Assembly: GCF_002288925.2 (NCBI RefSeq)
Contig: NW_022098076.1
Span: 86,126,964 to 86,190,963, forward strand
Reading direction: 5' to 3'
Length of the DNA: 64,000 nt
Source: Delphinapterus leucas
Taxonomy: Eukaryota; Chordata; Mammalia; Artiodactyla; Monodontidae
The stretch's first letter is position 1. Every line of letters begins with the position of its first letter. Below, piece after piece: positions 1 to 10,790 of this stretch. The translations under genes were made by a program, and so were the position numbers. The notes under the pieces were generated by a model. It ran no database searches. It was not told the origin of the DNA and saw only the letters and a program-made list of their open reading frames with translations.

Positions 1-915
1 TTAAAAACCTGCCCTTCAAAAGACACTGTCAAGAAAATAAAAAGACAAGCCACAGTTTGGGAGAAAATATTTGCAAGTCACATACGGAATAAAGGATGTA
101 CATCCAAAATCTAGAAAGAACTCTCATAACTCATTTGAACCAAACACTTCATCAAAAAAAAAAAAAGGTATGGATGGCCAATAGCACATAAAAAAATGCT
201 CAGTATCATCTATTGTTACGAAAAAGCAAATTAACACTGCAGTGTGATGCCACTATACACCTATTACAATAGCTAAAATCTAAATCACCAACAATACCAA
301 AAACTGACAAGGATGCAAGCAACTGGAACTCCCATTTAATACTGATTGGGATGCAAAATGACATAGTCATCCTGGGAAACAGCTTGGCAACTTCTTATAA
401 CGTTTAACATGCACTTACGCATGACCCAGCAATCCCACTCCTAGGTACTTCCTAAAGAGAAATGAAAACATGTACACTTAAAGACCTGTACGTGGACGTT
501 TTACTCATAATCAGCAAAAACTGGAAACCACCCAAATGTCATGAATCGGTGAAAGGATAAACGAAATTGCGGTATATCCATACAATGGAATACTACTCAG
601 CAATAAAAAGAAATTATTGATGCATGCAACCTCAGAAGTATTACACTAATAGAAGAAGCACACATGTTGTGTGGTTTAATTTATATGATATTCTGGAAAC
701 TGCAAAACTGTAAGGACAGGAATCAGACCAGGAGAGGCCAGGGGCTGGGCCTGGGGAGAGGGTTTACTACAAAGGGGCATGAGGAAATTTATGGAGGTGA
801 TGAGCTATTCTATATCCTAATTGTGGTGACAGTTACACAGCTATATTTCAAAAATCATAGAACTGAAGGCTTAAAGGGGTGAATTTTACTGTATATAAAT
901 TATACCTTAATTTTT
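1..915 (+). mobile_element. Old L1 LINE fragment, 3' end of ORF2 plus 3' UTR
   Basis: The text follows the end of L1 ORF2 (phrases such as 'gggagaaaatatttgcaagt' and 'tggaatactactcagcaata') and then an L1M-type 3' UTR ending near 'tataccttaa'. The reading frame is destroyed by many stops and indels. It is cut at the window edge, so its 5' limit is unknown. It lies antisense to DNER. Confidence 0.75.
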
Positions 916-1450
916 GAAAGAGACTGAAAATCCTTTGTGTAAGGAGTAATCAGGAAGGTCAGTTTGAAGTTAGAGAGTTTGGTTTTCTTTTCATATTTTC
1001 TAGATAACATGTTCCCTTTCTTGGGTAATATACTGAAGATATACTTAACATTTTTCCCATTCTAATACATTTCACTTTGCTTAAAAATTAAGGATGGGAT
1101 TTTGCTCCAAATAACATATTTTGGAAATCTGACCTGAACACTGTCAGAGACTGTCAATCATCCTTACTGGGCTGTCCTTCCACTGGGCAGATATCAGCCC
1201 ATTTACTACAGACTCTGGGGTTCTGATTTCCCATGGAAAAGAGGGACTAGATCCTTTTCACCTCAGGTAATCACTTCCACCACAAAATGCCTTCCCTAAA
1301 GGAGTTTCAATCTGCCTCTGAAACCCAAAAGTAATTACAAATGCTCCTTTAAATTAATTACAAGCAGCAGATAATTGTCAGCATTGGAATTCTAAAGGAT
1401 GTGCCAGCTTTCAGGACCCCTTAGCAAAAGATAGCAGACATTTCTCTTTC

Positions 1451-1484
1451 CAAGCGCCTTTCCTTTTCAAGCGCCTTTCCTTTA
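1451..1484. repeat. 17-bp tandem duplication
   Basis: The unit 'caagcgcctttcctttt' at 1451-1467 is repeated directly at 1468-1484 with only its last base changed. It sits in otherwise unremarkable DNER intron sequence. Confidence 0.8.
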
Positions 1485-1734
1485 AGTACACTTATTTCAT
1501 TGCACAAATCCTCACTGTTTTTCAAAAGCCCTATGCCATTTCTCTCTCTTAAGAAAGAAAAACCTTAACATTACACAAACCCAAAGCATCCCTGCAGAAA
1601 CTAAAACTGCCAGGACTGGCACCGCTACCAATTTTTCCTCTGGTTCCCCTCCAGCACTCACTTTGAAAGTCACAAACAAGGAGCAGTTTGAGGCAAATGC
1701 AGTGTAATAATAGCAAAAACATTATACTTGAAGC

Positions 1735-1895
1735 CCCAACGCTGGGGCCCAGCTCTCCAATGCTGTCACCGAGCTGTATGACCCCAGGTAAGTTTCCTTA
1801 GCCATGAAATGGAGAGTGGTATCCACTTTTACAGAAATAGCAGTTCGTATGCACAGAGGGCCAACTCTGTGCCAGGGGAATTACGAGCTACTCTG
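1735..1895 (+). repeat. MIR-like SINE relic (weak)
   Basis: The order 'gctgtatgacccc', 'aagtttccttagcc', 'atgaaatgga' resembles the core of the ancient mammalian MIR element. It is heavily diverged. The rest of 916-2097 shows no gene and no other repeat that I recognise. Confidence 0.4.
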
Positions 1896-2098
1896 TTCAT
1901 CCTTCCAAACATCCTATGAATGAATGAGGAATTGAGGTTAAGAAAGCTAATAAGCTCCTAAGAAGAAGGATAAACAATAACAAAAAGTTTGCAAATATAA
2001 GTAGACATTTCTGCATAATAATAATATTACAATTGTTGAATTTGTGTTTTATAAAATAGGTCATGATTAAACTTTGAACAATTAAAAAAAAGCGGGGG

Positions 2099-2447
2099 GG
2101 CTTCCTTGGTGGCACAGTGGTTAAGAATCCACCTGCCAATGCAGGGGACACGGGTTCAAGCCCTGGTCCGGGAAGATCCCACACGCCGTGGAGCAACTAA
2201 GCCCGTGTGCCACAGCTACTGAGCCTGCACTCTAGAGCCCACAAGCCACAACTACTGAAGCTGACGCACCACAACTGCTGAAGCCTGTGGGCCTAGGGCC
2301 CGTGCTCCGCAACAAGAGAAGCCACCGCAATGAGAAGCCCACGCACCACAATGAAGAGTAGCCCCTGCTCGCCACAACCAGAGAAAGCTTGCGTGAAGCA
2401 ACAAAGATCCAATGCAGCCAAAAATGAATAAAAATTTAAAAAAAAAG
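2099..2447 (+). mobile_element. CHR-type tRNA-derived SINE, long form
   Basis: Starts with the cetacean head 'cttccttggtggcacagtgg', keeps a B-box-like 'gggttcaagcc', then the long body (cacaactactgaa, gctccgcaacaagagaagcc, aatgaagagtagcccc) and an A-rich tail. The long body matches the older CHR-1-like form. An imperfect duplication of the flanking 'ttaaaaaaaa' sequence may be the target site. Confidence 0.88.
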
Positions 2448-3213
2448 GTAATAAGCTTGTAGTGACCAAGTGCGGATTCTAAACCTCTAAATTCACACCC
2501 CAAACCCCTACAGCAGGTGTTTCCTTTCCCTACCACACACGCCTCCCTGGAAGTAAACTAACTTCAGTGTCCAAACATATTAAACAAGGTCTGATGTACA
2601 ATGAAAAGTTAAAGTCTGCCCAGGATGACTCTTGAGATCGAAGACAAGGGCTCTGTTTATCCGTTGGTATATCTCCCACTGCATCCAGCCTTAGTGGCTG
2701 GCCCTAGAGCCTGGCTATAGACACCCCTGGAGAAGAAAAGACAGAGGGAGGATAAGGGAAGGGGAAGGGGGAGCAGCCTTTATTTAGCTCAGTCAAATAA
2801 AAACGGAAGAATAAATTCTTTCCACCAACGTTTACGGAAACATTCAGCCAACCTCTTCCTTTGTCACGGGCCAGATAAATATTTTCAGCTTTACAATCCG
2901 TAGTCTGTTGCAACTGCCCCACTCTGCTGGTGGAGCCCACCAGCAGGTAATACTTAAACGAATGGGCGTGGCTGTGTCCCACAAAGCCTGATTGACACTG
3001 GAATTTGAATTTCATATCATTTTCATGTGTCCCAAACTCTGATTCTTATTTTGATTTGTTTCCAACTATTTTAAAATGTTAAAACCATTCTTGGCTGGTT
3101 GCCTGTCTGCTGTCCGGCGCCTGATGCTCCTGTAATCCTGAAGCTTACAGCCCTGTCAGGGGTCCTGCTCTGCCCTCACTCACCCTGGGGAGCAGGGAGG
3201 GGTGACTTAGAGA
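2448..3213. other. DNER intron sequence, nothing recognised
   Basis: No exon, RNA gene or recognisable repeat was found here. Short open frames lack splice context and protein likeness. Confidence 0.5.
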
Positions 3214-3226
3214 AGCCCCTCCTCTT

Positions 3227-3433
3227 TTTTTTTTTTTTTTTTGCGGTACGCGGGCCTCTCACTGCTGTGGCCTCTCCCTTGCGAAGCACAGGCTCCGGAC
3301 GCGCAAGCTCAGCGTCCATGGCTCACGGGTCCAGCCGCTCCGCGGCATGTGGGATCTTCCCGGACTGGGGCACGAACCCGCATCCCCTGCATCGGCAGGC
3401 GGACTCTCAACCACTGCGCCACCAGGGAAGCCC
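3227..3433 (-). mobile_element. CHR SINE, short young form, with 13-bp target duplication
   Basis: On the minus strand this is a short CHR copy: head at 3433, A-tail as poly-T from 3227. It is flanked by a perfect 13-bp duplication 'agcccctcctctt' at 3214-3226 and 3434-3446. The perfect duplication and low divergence point to a fairly recent insertion. It accounts for the open frames across this stretch. Confidence 0.93.
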
Positions 3434-3819
3434 AGCCCCTCCTCTTAAAGACAACTGCACTAAGACTCACAGTATGAGTGTTGACCGAAGACAGGTCAGT
3501 GTTCAAATGAAGCAATGAATGATTCCATAAAAGGCTAGGTGGCCAGCGCATGCTCAGTCCACATTGTTCTCAGTAACTGTTTTTGACACCCACCTGGTAA
3601 GGGGGGGGGTACAGAGGAGGAACTAACAGAAGTGAATGCTGTAGGGAGTCAGCAGCAAAATCCCAGTTTTCTAGCATCTGATACATCACAACCAAAGAAA
3701 TGAATCTCCACTGGTGGAATTTTAGTCTCTTTGGAAAACGGGTAAGAAAGAAAGATTTTTTTTTTTTTGGTCCAAGGGAAAAACATGAAATAAACGAGTC
3801 CTCTTACAGATACGCACAA

Positions 3820-4000
3820 TGGATACCTTTTAGTGGGTGTCTCCTCTTGGCCAGTCACTGGACTAGATACTTTTCTAAGCCACGAAAACCTTCAAGGTTG
3901 GCATCAGGGTCCCATTTTCACAGATGAGGGAACCACGCTGCAGAAAAACTAATTACTTCCCCGAGGACACTCAGAGTCCACCCCAGGTCCGCTTCCCACA
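3820..4000 (+). repeat. MIR/MIR3-like relic
   Basis: Contains 'ggccagtcactggactag', 'tcccattttcacagatgagg' and 'gaggacactcagagtccacc' in the order expected of MIR-family elements. Diverged and without clear ends. Confidence 0.45.
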
Positions 4001-4214
4001 TCTGGACTCAACACTGCATCACATACGCCTTCGTGGAGACTTCAAGTCCACTCTGAGACGCAAAATCTTTGCCATTGGAGGAAAGTGCGGGCCAGAAATT
4101 CCAGGCTCTGGATGCTCTTGGATGAGGAGGGCCAAGAGCATGTGGGACTGTATTCTTTTTCTCTGCCACAGGCTACATGTTGGGCAGGCTGTCAGGGGAG
4201 ATGACCAGAGTCTA

Positions 4215-4400
4215 GCGGGGGCTTCCCTACCCTGGTCCTACAGTAGAATTACTTGGAGGACATTTAAAAATCACAGGTGCCCAGGCCCCGCCAATTAAGT
4301 CAGAACTTGGGGGATGTGGGACAGTGGGACGCAGGCACTCATTTTTGCTAAAGCTCCTGGGGGACTCTACAGGCAGCCAGGGTTCGGCACCAGTGTAGGT
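4215..4400 (+). mobile_element. hAT-type DNA transposon relic, MER5/MER20-like
   Basis: The string of 'agaattacttggaggacat', 'ggtgcccaggccccgcc', 'aattaagtcagaacttgggg' and 'aaagctcctgggggactct' is the pattern of the non-autonomous hAT-Charlie MER5 group. It has no coding capacity. The family is assigned from memory only. Confidence 0.6.
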
Positions 4401-6210
4401 GAAGGGGGAAGGAGGAAATATAAAGAAATTCTATCCACAAACTTTACTGTGCTGTTGGACTTTCTGTCTGGGGGGCAAGATTCTATAGTCCCTGCCTCTG
4501 GGTTGGGCAGCGCTGACCACAGCTGCCTCCTGGATCGGTAAGAAGATCTAAAAATACAGCTCAGCCATTCGGTTTTCTGACTCAAATACCCTTCAGCCTC
4601 AGATAGGTTTTCTTTGCTGTCTGATGCCTGAAATGAGGGCATAAACAAAAGCATTTTGGATGGTATCGTGTCACATGAGAAGCTTAAGCAAAGAAGCTGA
4701 AGACAGAAATGTGTTTTTGTCAGGTGGCCAAACCGAGAAAAATGATGTTTCCTAAGAATTCGTCAGATAAACTAAGTAAGAAAATCACTCCATTTTCATA
4801 ATACCAAGGAAAACAACTGTTTCTTTCCTTTATTAAAAGTGTTCAAAGGATTTTGATGAGCTTCATTCATTTCAAAAGAAAACAAAGTCACTGAGAATTT
4901 TCTGAGAAACTCTTTGTCTATTTCAGAATAAAAAACTATACATTTATCAAAATTTCAGTACAATGAATTTTTTCATTTTTAAAACTGATCTTGTAGCATA
5001 ACTCATCCTAGTAGGGAGAAAAAGCTGAGTCTGTTCATTGAAGGGAAACAATCACGGGCACTGAATAGACTGGTGTAGTCATATTTTATATGAGAAACAG
5101 ATAATCCTTTTCCTAGTAGTGTACCTTGCATTTGTGCAACATTTTACTTTTTTTCAAAATGTTTTAAATTCATTCTCCCATCCTCCTTTATATTTATCGA
5201 AAAAAATTTCACAATGTCCCCTTTATTAATTGCATCTTTTCTAAAAAGAAAGTAAGACAAGCATTCTAGTCCATTTTGGAGATATGAACACTGAAGTCCA
5301 GGGATGTTCGATTGCTCTCCCAAGGTCACAAAAAGTTAGTAGAAAAGCCAGAGAAAGAAGCAACGTCTCTTGACAGCTAATGTAGGAGATTTTGCACATA
5401 TCACAATGTGAGTCTGTGTGGGTATGCGTGTGTGTGCATATGTGCAAAAAGTCCAGCAGAGAAGGCTGAAGCTGTGCAAAGAGCTAGAATTCTTTGTTGT
5501 TGTTTGTTAGCAAACTTCACTCAAAATGGATTCATCAGAAGCAGAACCATTGTTTCAAGTTCCATGTTAAATCAAAGAGAGGGTTATAGAATCAGCTTAG
5601 TGGGTAAAACTACATAAAAAGCAGCTACACAAGCCCCTGTTTCCTCCAAGTGCAGAAACTGACACATTTTCATTCTAATCCCAAAGGGTAAGATTCCTAG
5701 AGAACATGAAGAAACAAACAGGTGTCTGACTGCTTGAATATTTGGCAAAGAATTAATTCATTAAAAAAGCTGGATTAAAACAAAATAATACAAATAATAC
5801 AAATTTAAATAATCTCTACCTTCGATGGAAGGCCCAGTGGAAGGGAGGAGTTCCTGTACCACTCACCTGGAAAGAAAAATTGGTCCAGCAGCTGCCACCT
5901 CTGATACCTGCCTGCTTCCGCAAATGAAACAGAAAGGCAAGAACAGCAGCCTCAATTTTTTTTAATTTTAAGTTTGAAGTTTTTTCAAACCCATCAGAAA
6001 TACTTATGTTTCTTTTATGTAGTGTCCATATACTTGTCATCATGGTAAAAATAACTTCAGCCAGGACCTACAATTCTAACTCTGAGTGAAGGTCTTGCTT
6101 GGTGGGTAGCATAAGGGGAATTTGCTGTGTCTTTATCAGGCTTTTCACTCCAGCTGGGCACAGCCATCAAACTGTGTTTCAGAGCAAAACCAGGTGTTTT
6201 AAAGCAAACC
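4401..6210. other. DNER intron sequence, mostly unannotated
   Basis: No exon was recognised. A weak MIR-like segment lies near 5259-5345 ('ggagatatgaacactgaag', 'ccaaggtcacaaaaag'). The rest looks like single-copy intron DNA. Confidence 0.45.
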
Positions 6211-6214
6211 CAGC

Positions 6215-6600
6215 CGCAGAAATCACTCCGTCCCTTTTTTTACTGGTAAGACTCAAAGAGGTTAGAGCGCTAATTTAAGGTCACACAGCTAAAAATAACA
6301 GGGCCAGGACTGGACTTTCATCTCCACACCGTTCGGACTCTACAGCTCTACATCAAGCCAGCTAACTGGTTCAAATCCCACACTGACTTAACAGGGTGAA
6401 CTTGGGCCTCTCATTTAACTTTTCTGCACTTCATCTAAATAATGGGGATGGTTACAGCACCCAGCTCATAGGACACCATGAGGATTGGGGAACTATATCT
6501 GTAAAGCCTCTGAAACATTGCTGGCACGTGGCAAGTGCTTGAGAAAAGAGCTAGCAATCACCATCATCATCACAGTCATCATTGTCATCATGTCTCTGTA
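6215..6600 (+). repeat. MIR-family SINE relics
   Basis: Two adjoining MIR-like segments are visible: 6215-6370 ('aaggtcacacagctaaaaat') and 6373-6560 (aacttgggcctctcatttaa, then 'ctggcacgtggcaagtgctt'). The end runs into a short cat/atc-rich stretch. These are ancient mammalian fossils. Confidence 0.6.
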
Positions 6601-6625
6601 GGTTAGATTTCCATATACATTTTTA

Positions 6626-6741
6626 TTTTTTTAACATCTTTATTGGAGTATAATTGCTTTACAATGGTGCGTTAATTTCTGCTTTATAACAAAGTGAATC
6701 AGCTATACATATACATATGTCCCCATATCTCTTCCCTCTTG
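6626..6741 (-). mobile_element. Truncated L1 3' end with 14-bp target duplication
   Basis: Reading the minus strand gives the Cetartiodactyla L1 3' terminus (complement of 'tttattggagtataattgct' and 'caaagtgaatcagctatac'). It is only about 115 bp, so severely 5'-truncated. A perfect duplication 'catatacattttta' lies at 6612-6625 and 6742-6755, marking a normal target-primed insertion. Confidence 0.8.
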
Positions 6742-6755
6742 CATATACATTTTTA

Positions 6756-7289
6756 GAATCCATTGAATGCTCATGATTTAATAGGTCTAAGTGTGTTAGA
6801 GGACTTAGAAAAGATGTATCTTAAGCATGAACAGGGTCTTGCACGGTTTGATCCTCTCACCAGCACCAAAGGAAAGAACACCTAGGCTTTCTAATCAGCT
6901 TGCCTCCATGTGGGCAGAAGGGGAAGAGGGACAGGTGTGGCTTAAAAGCTGTCAGCAGTCAAACATCAAAAAACAGAATCAGACTCTTTATCACCAACCT
7001 TGTGAGGTAGATCCCATCCTCGAAGATGGGAACCTGAGACTAGGTTTAGATCACCTGTCACAGCAGGTTCAAGGGCAGCAGCTCAGCTTCAAATGCACAC
7101 ATCCTCCTTCACACCACACAGTTCCCAGATTCTGTGAGTTCCTATCGCTGGGTGATACCAGAAGCACCGCCTGGACCCAGGGGCTTGCCCAAACACCAGC
7201 CAGCTGACCACACAAAAGCTGAAGATAGCCTTAATCCATTTTAATCCCAACTAGTGGTTCATGGTTTTCTTAATTTTAAACACATACTG
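6756..7289. other. DNER intron sequence; weak MIR-like patch
   Basis: No exon was seen. Around 6980-7100 there is a faint MIR-like pattern ('ttgtgaggtagatcccatcc'). The open frame across 6827-7207 has no protein likeness. Confidence 0.4.
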
Positions 7290-7375
7290 AAAAAAGGAGG
7301 AGGAGGGGGTGGGAAGGAGAAGAGGAAGGAAGGAAGAAAGGAAGGGAGGGAGGGGGAGGGGGGAGGGGGGGGGGG
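7290..7375 (+). repeat. Purine-rich (GGGA/GGAA) microsatellite, left of gap
   Basis: Almost pure G/A sequence that becomes 'gggggagggggggagg'-like just before the Ns. Several runs of three or more G make it a candidate G-quadruplex, which would explain the sequencing failure next to it. Confidence 0.9.
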
Positions 7376-7775
7376 NNNNNNNNNNNNNNNNNNNNNNNNN
7401 NNNNNNNNNNNNNNNNNNNNNNNNNNNNNNNNNNNNNNNNNNNNNNNNNNNNNNNNNNNNNNNNNNNNNNNNNNNNNNNNNNNNNNNNNNNNNNNNNNNN
7501 NNNNNNNNNNNNNNNNNNNNNNNNNNNNNNNNNNNNNNNNNNNNNNNNNNNNNNNNNNNNNNNNNNNNNNNNNNNNNNNNNNNNNNNNNNNNNNNNNNNN
7601 NNNNNNNNNNNNNNNNNNNNNNNNNNNNNNNNNNNNNNNNNNNNNNNNNNNNNNNNNNNNNNNNNNNNNNNNNNNNNNNNNNNNNNNNNNNNNNNNNNNN
7701 NNNNNNNNNNNNNNNNNNNNNNNNNNNNNNNNNNNNNNNNNNNNNNNNNNNNNNNNNNNNNNNNNNNNNNNNNNN
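7376..7775. other. Assembly gap of 400 Ns
   Basis: Exactly 400 unknown bases. Any translation across it is meaningless. The round number suggests a placeholder or estimated gap size. Confidence 0.99.
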
Positions 7776-7797
7776 TTCTAGACAAGATGTTTCTAGA

Positions 7798-7831
7798 CGG
7801 GAGGGGAGGGGAGGGGAGGGAGGAAGGGAGG
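7798..7831 (+). repeat. Purine-rich (GGGGA)n repeat, right of gap
   Basis: Repeats of 'ggggaggggaggggaggg' continue the repeat seen on the left side of the gap, so the missing sequence is probably more of the same tract. Confidence 0.88.
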
Positions 7832-9689
7832 ACTTCAGAGTTAGGTTCCAATGTTTTCATTGCTAACATTATTGTCTTTGTAGTTGGGGGAGGGGTGACA
7901 CTTGCTGTCTACAGAATTCTCCTCACGTACAGGTAAAATTCCATTTTCAATTTACCCAGCGAGCATGCGATTCTGTTTCAGCAAGCACACTGTCTGCAAC
8001 GGCTAACATCCATTTCCCTTATCTGTAATTGAGTATGTGTAAGGGGTTTTTTCCCCTCTGTTTAACTTCTCTATTGAGATTGCCTTTTTCTCCCCACAGA
8101 AAATGAGTCTCAAGTGTTAATGCAAGAACATGAAAGATTAAATTAAAATGATCAGGAATCAATTTTTTATGGGTTTACAAGGCTCTGAATCATCTCAGTT
8201 TAAGTTCTTCTGGGTAACCAAGCCAGAACCAGATCAGGTTCCAAATTTGCTCAGCTTTCCTGTTAGAATTAGTTACGCCAGCTCTCTTCAACTCGGAACT
8301 CCCAACCCAGTATTGCTTCTCCTCAGGTGGGCAGCATTCAGAGAGCTAAGACTGCCTCAGAAGGACCTAGAAGCCCGAATCTGTTTTGAACTAGTTGGTT
8401 CTGCAATATTTGTGTATTAGTTCATGACTTATTTCTGAATGAATACATTATATATCAAAACACTACTTAGGACAAAAAAAAATTTACGCTTCTCTGAGTC
8501 ATCTCTAGGAAGCAATAAAGAGGTCTTCCCCTTTCCTGAAGATTTCTTCTATTTTTAGATCACCAAAAAAAAATAAAAGTCTCAGAGTTGGGTTAAATCC
8601 CCAATGTCCAGTCTTTCTTCCCATTTACTTAAACTGATGTGCACTCTAACCTACCTTCTCCTGACCATGTCTACTACACTCTGAATCCAAACTGACTGTT
8701 TCTTTCAAGGACAGATTTCAGACATGTAAATATGAGAGTGGTTTGATAGGAGCATTCAGGCAACTCACTTCTCCAGTAAAAGTCATATAGATCATCAGTC
8801 AACAGGGGAGATTAGTAAGCAAGATTCTGTCCTAATGGTTCGTGCGGCTCCAGCAGGCATTTCCCCAAAGAGTCCTCATTCCCCAGATGTACTCCGCGGG
8901 GTCGTAGCGCGCTCTCATCATTACCCTACTCCTAATCGTCAGCATCATCTCCTTTGAGGGAGTTAAAGCTTATTGGAACCAATTAACAAAGAAGAACACA
9001 ACGTTGAAAAGATAGATTCAGCTTGATAATTTGCTACTACTGAGGAAAAACAGATTCTAAGAAATAGCAAAAATTGTCTGTCAAGGTCAAGTTTCTCAAT
9101 CCCATTTAACTATATTAAAAAATACTGGCCTCTTACCCAAAGAAATACAAGTGCATTTGAGCGTTTTCAAAGTAACTCTTGGGGCATTTTATCAAATTTA
9201 TATGAAACAAACTCCTCCGCTCCATATGTAAGAAAGCAAGCGTCTGATCCCTTATACGTTCCACATTCACTTGGTTGAATTTAATAATTTCAGATAAATC
9301 CATCACTTGCCCTGCCCTGGAATAGAGACTTGGGGATTTTCTACCTGCACACACTGTGTGCCGAGTCGCCTACTGAAAATGTTGGTGTTAATAGGTTAGT
9401 AGGTTTCACCGAGCTTTTAACAAACTTGTAAGCCAGCCTTGTTTATTATCTGCCAAATTCTCTTGGAAATCCCAAATCCACGGTTAGCAGCTGGCCATCT
9501 CCCATCCCTCGCATGGCCCCACGCTTCCTTGAAGCTTCCCGGTGCCCAGCTCACTCCCTGGCTGCCTACCCCAAACATGCGCCTCCAGGAGCGTCCGGCA
9601 GGGAAGGCAACACAACAAGCCCAACTCGCAACGTCCCTTCCAATGCTTCCTGCTGCTCCAACACTCCTCCTAAGCTCAGAAAGGGCTGG
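7832..9689. other. DNER intron sequence, nothing recognised
   Basis: No exon, RNA gene or clear interspersed repeat was recognised in this 1.85-kb stretch. It is AT-rich and looks single-copy until the CpG island begins. The absence of recent insertions close to the DNER first exon could reflect regulatory constraint, but that is only an inference. Confidence 0.45.
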
Positions 9690-10314
9690 TCGCAGGCCGC
9701 GGGGAGGCAGCTGACCTCTCGGCCTCCGGCGGCTTTGTTAGAGCCCTCAAGGGGGTTGGAAAGGAAGGAAAATGCCCGACCCCTGGGCACGGAGCCCGCC
9801 ACTCCCTGCCGCCCATACGGCTCACCCTGGACACACGCAGGATCCGGCGGGACAAGGAACAGGGGCCACCTGGACATGAACCCCGCCAGGGACGCTTGGA
9901 GCTGGTCCCTCTGCGCTGCCAGAACGGGTACCAAGACCCGGCTCTGGCGGAGTGTGGCTCGGCCCGGGCCGAGATGGGCGCGCCACTTGGCGGCTAATGG
10001 TCGTGCCAGGAGTACCAGAGCTAGCTAGCTAGGGTGGCTGCCAGGCCATGGAGCGGCGCGCTCCGAGGAACCCGGGCCGGCACGGCCGGAGTACCAGGGT
10101 GGGCAGAGAAGCGACACTTGCAAGGTCGGCCAGGGGTCCGCGTCCACGTGGGCCGAGAGGCCAGATCCATCCCCTTCCCGAAGGGGGAAAAGCTCCTGTC
10201 AGGCACCCTGGAGCTCCGCACCGGGTAGCGCGCAGTGGCCGGCGGGGAGAGGCTGCGGGTCCCCGGCCCGCGCCCGCCGCCGAGCCCGCCGCCGCGCCCG
10301 CCGCGTCCACTCAC

Positions 10315-10593
10315 CTGGCAGTTGGCGCCAGAGATCCCGGCGGGGCAGATGCAGCTGTAGCCGGGGTCGCCGGCGGCGTCCGGGGACTGCGGGCCGGGCG
10401 CGGGGCGCGGGGTGCACACACCCCCGTTCCGGCAGGGCTGTGCGCCGCATGGCCCCGACACGGACAAGGACGCGGCAGGCACCGGGCTGGCCAGACAGCC
10501 GCTGCGGGGCCCCGCGCCGAGCAGCAGCAGCAGCAGCACGGCGGGCGCGGGCAGCAGCTGCGCACCGGGCGCCGGGGCGCGGCGGGGCAGCAT
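10315..10593 (-). CDS. DNER: DNER coding exon 1: signal peptide and first EGF-like repeat
   Basis: DNER (delta and Notch-like EGF repeat-containing receptor) is a neuronal single-pass membrane protein with about ten EGF-like repeats; it acts as an unusual Notch ligand in neuron-glia signalling. This exon encodes residues 1-93. The start ATG is at 10593-10591, followed by MLPRRAPAPG and a leucine-rich signal-peptide core (about residues 12-26). One EGF-like module has six cysteines at 49, 54, 60, 81, 83 and 92 (motifs PCRNGGVC and GYSCICPAGISGANC). The exon ends on a complete Gln codon at the donor 'gtgagt' (10314-10309). The start was chosen because it gives a proper signal peptide and matches the known DNER N-terminus; it has G at -3. 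The remaining exons lie outside the window, to the left. The frame stays open further upstream (see findings). Confidence 0.93.
10522..10536 (-). repeat. DNER: CTG trinucleotide run encoding leucines
   Basis: Five CTG codons in a row (minus strand), followed by one CTC, make a six-leucine stretch in the DNER signal peptide. On the plus strand it reads as five CAG units. Such runs can vary in length between individuals and species. Confidence 0.9.
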
Positions 10594-10790
10594 GGCCGAC
10601 GGAGCGGGCGCGGGAGCGGGAGCCGGGTCTGAGGCGCGGCGGCGGCCCTGGCGGCGGGAGCGGCGGTACTGGCGTCGAGAACTGCTCCGCGGCGCCGGGC
10701 GCTTCCTGCAGCTGCGGGATCCGCGGTTCCCGGGGCAACGGCGGGCGGGGCTTGTGGGCGGGGCAAGCGGGGGCGGGGCGCCGGGCGTGC
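10594..10790 (-). promoter_or_regulatory. DNER: DNER 5' UTR and proximal promoter with three GC boxes
   Basis: Upstream of the start codon the sequence is extremely GC-rich with no TATA box. Three 'gggcgg' cores (plus strand) at 10743-10748, 10756-10761 and 10771-10776 are classic Sp1/KLF-type sites, 150-185 bp from the ATG. The transcription start cannot be fixed from sequence alone, so the split between 5' UTR and promoter is approximate. Confidence 0.65.

Larger units (their letters stand above)
1..10314 (-). other. DNER: DNER intron 1 (5' part)
   Basis: This is the start of the first DNER intron, read leftwards from the GT donor at 10314-10313 and running off the window at position 1. 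No second exon (expected to begin with the next EGF repeat) was seen. It holds an L1 fragment, two CHR SINEs, MIR relics, an L1 3' tail and an assembly gap, listed separately. A long first intron is usual for this gene. Confidence 0.8.

Noticed and set aside
3099..3551. Open frames of up to 139 codons near 3.1-3.5 kb
   Set aside because: They run through a CHR SINE. Near-identical peptides recur at 12.5, 15.2 and 41.9 kb, each over another SINE.
7254..7869. Open frames of 175-197 codons across 7376-7775
   Set aside because: They consist mostly of unknown residues from the N gap and purine-repeat translation.
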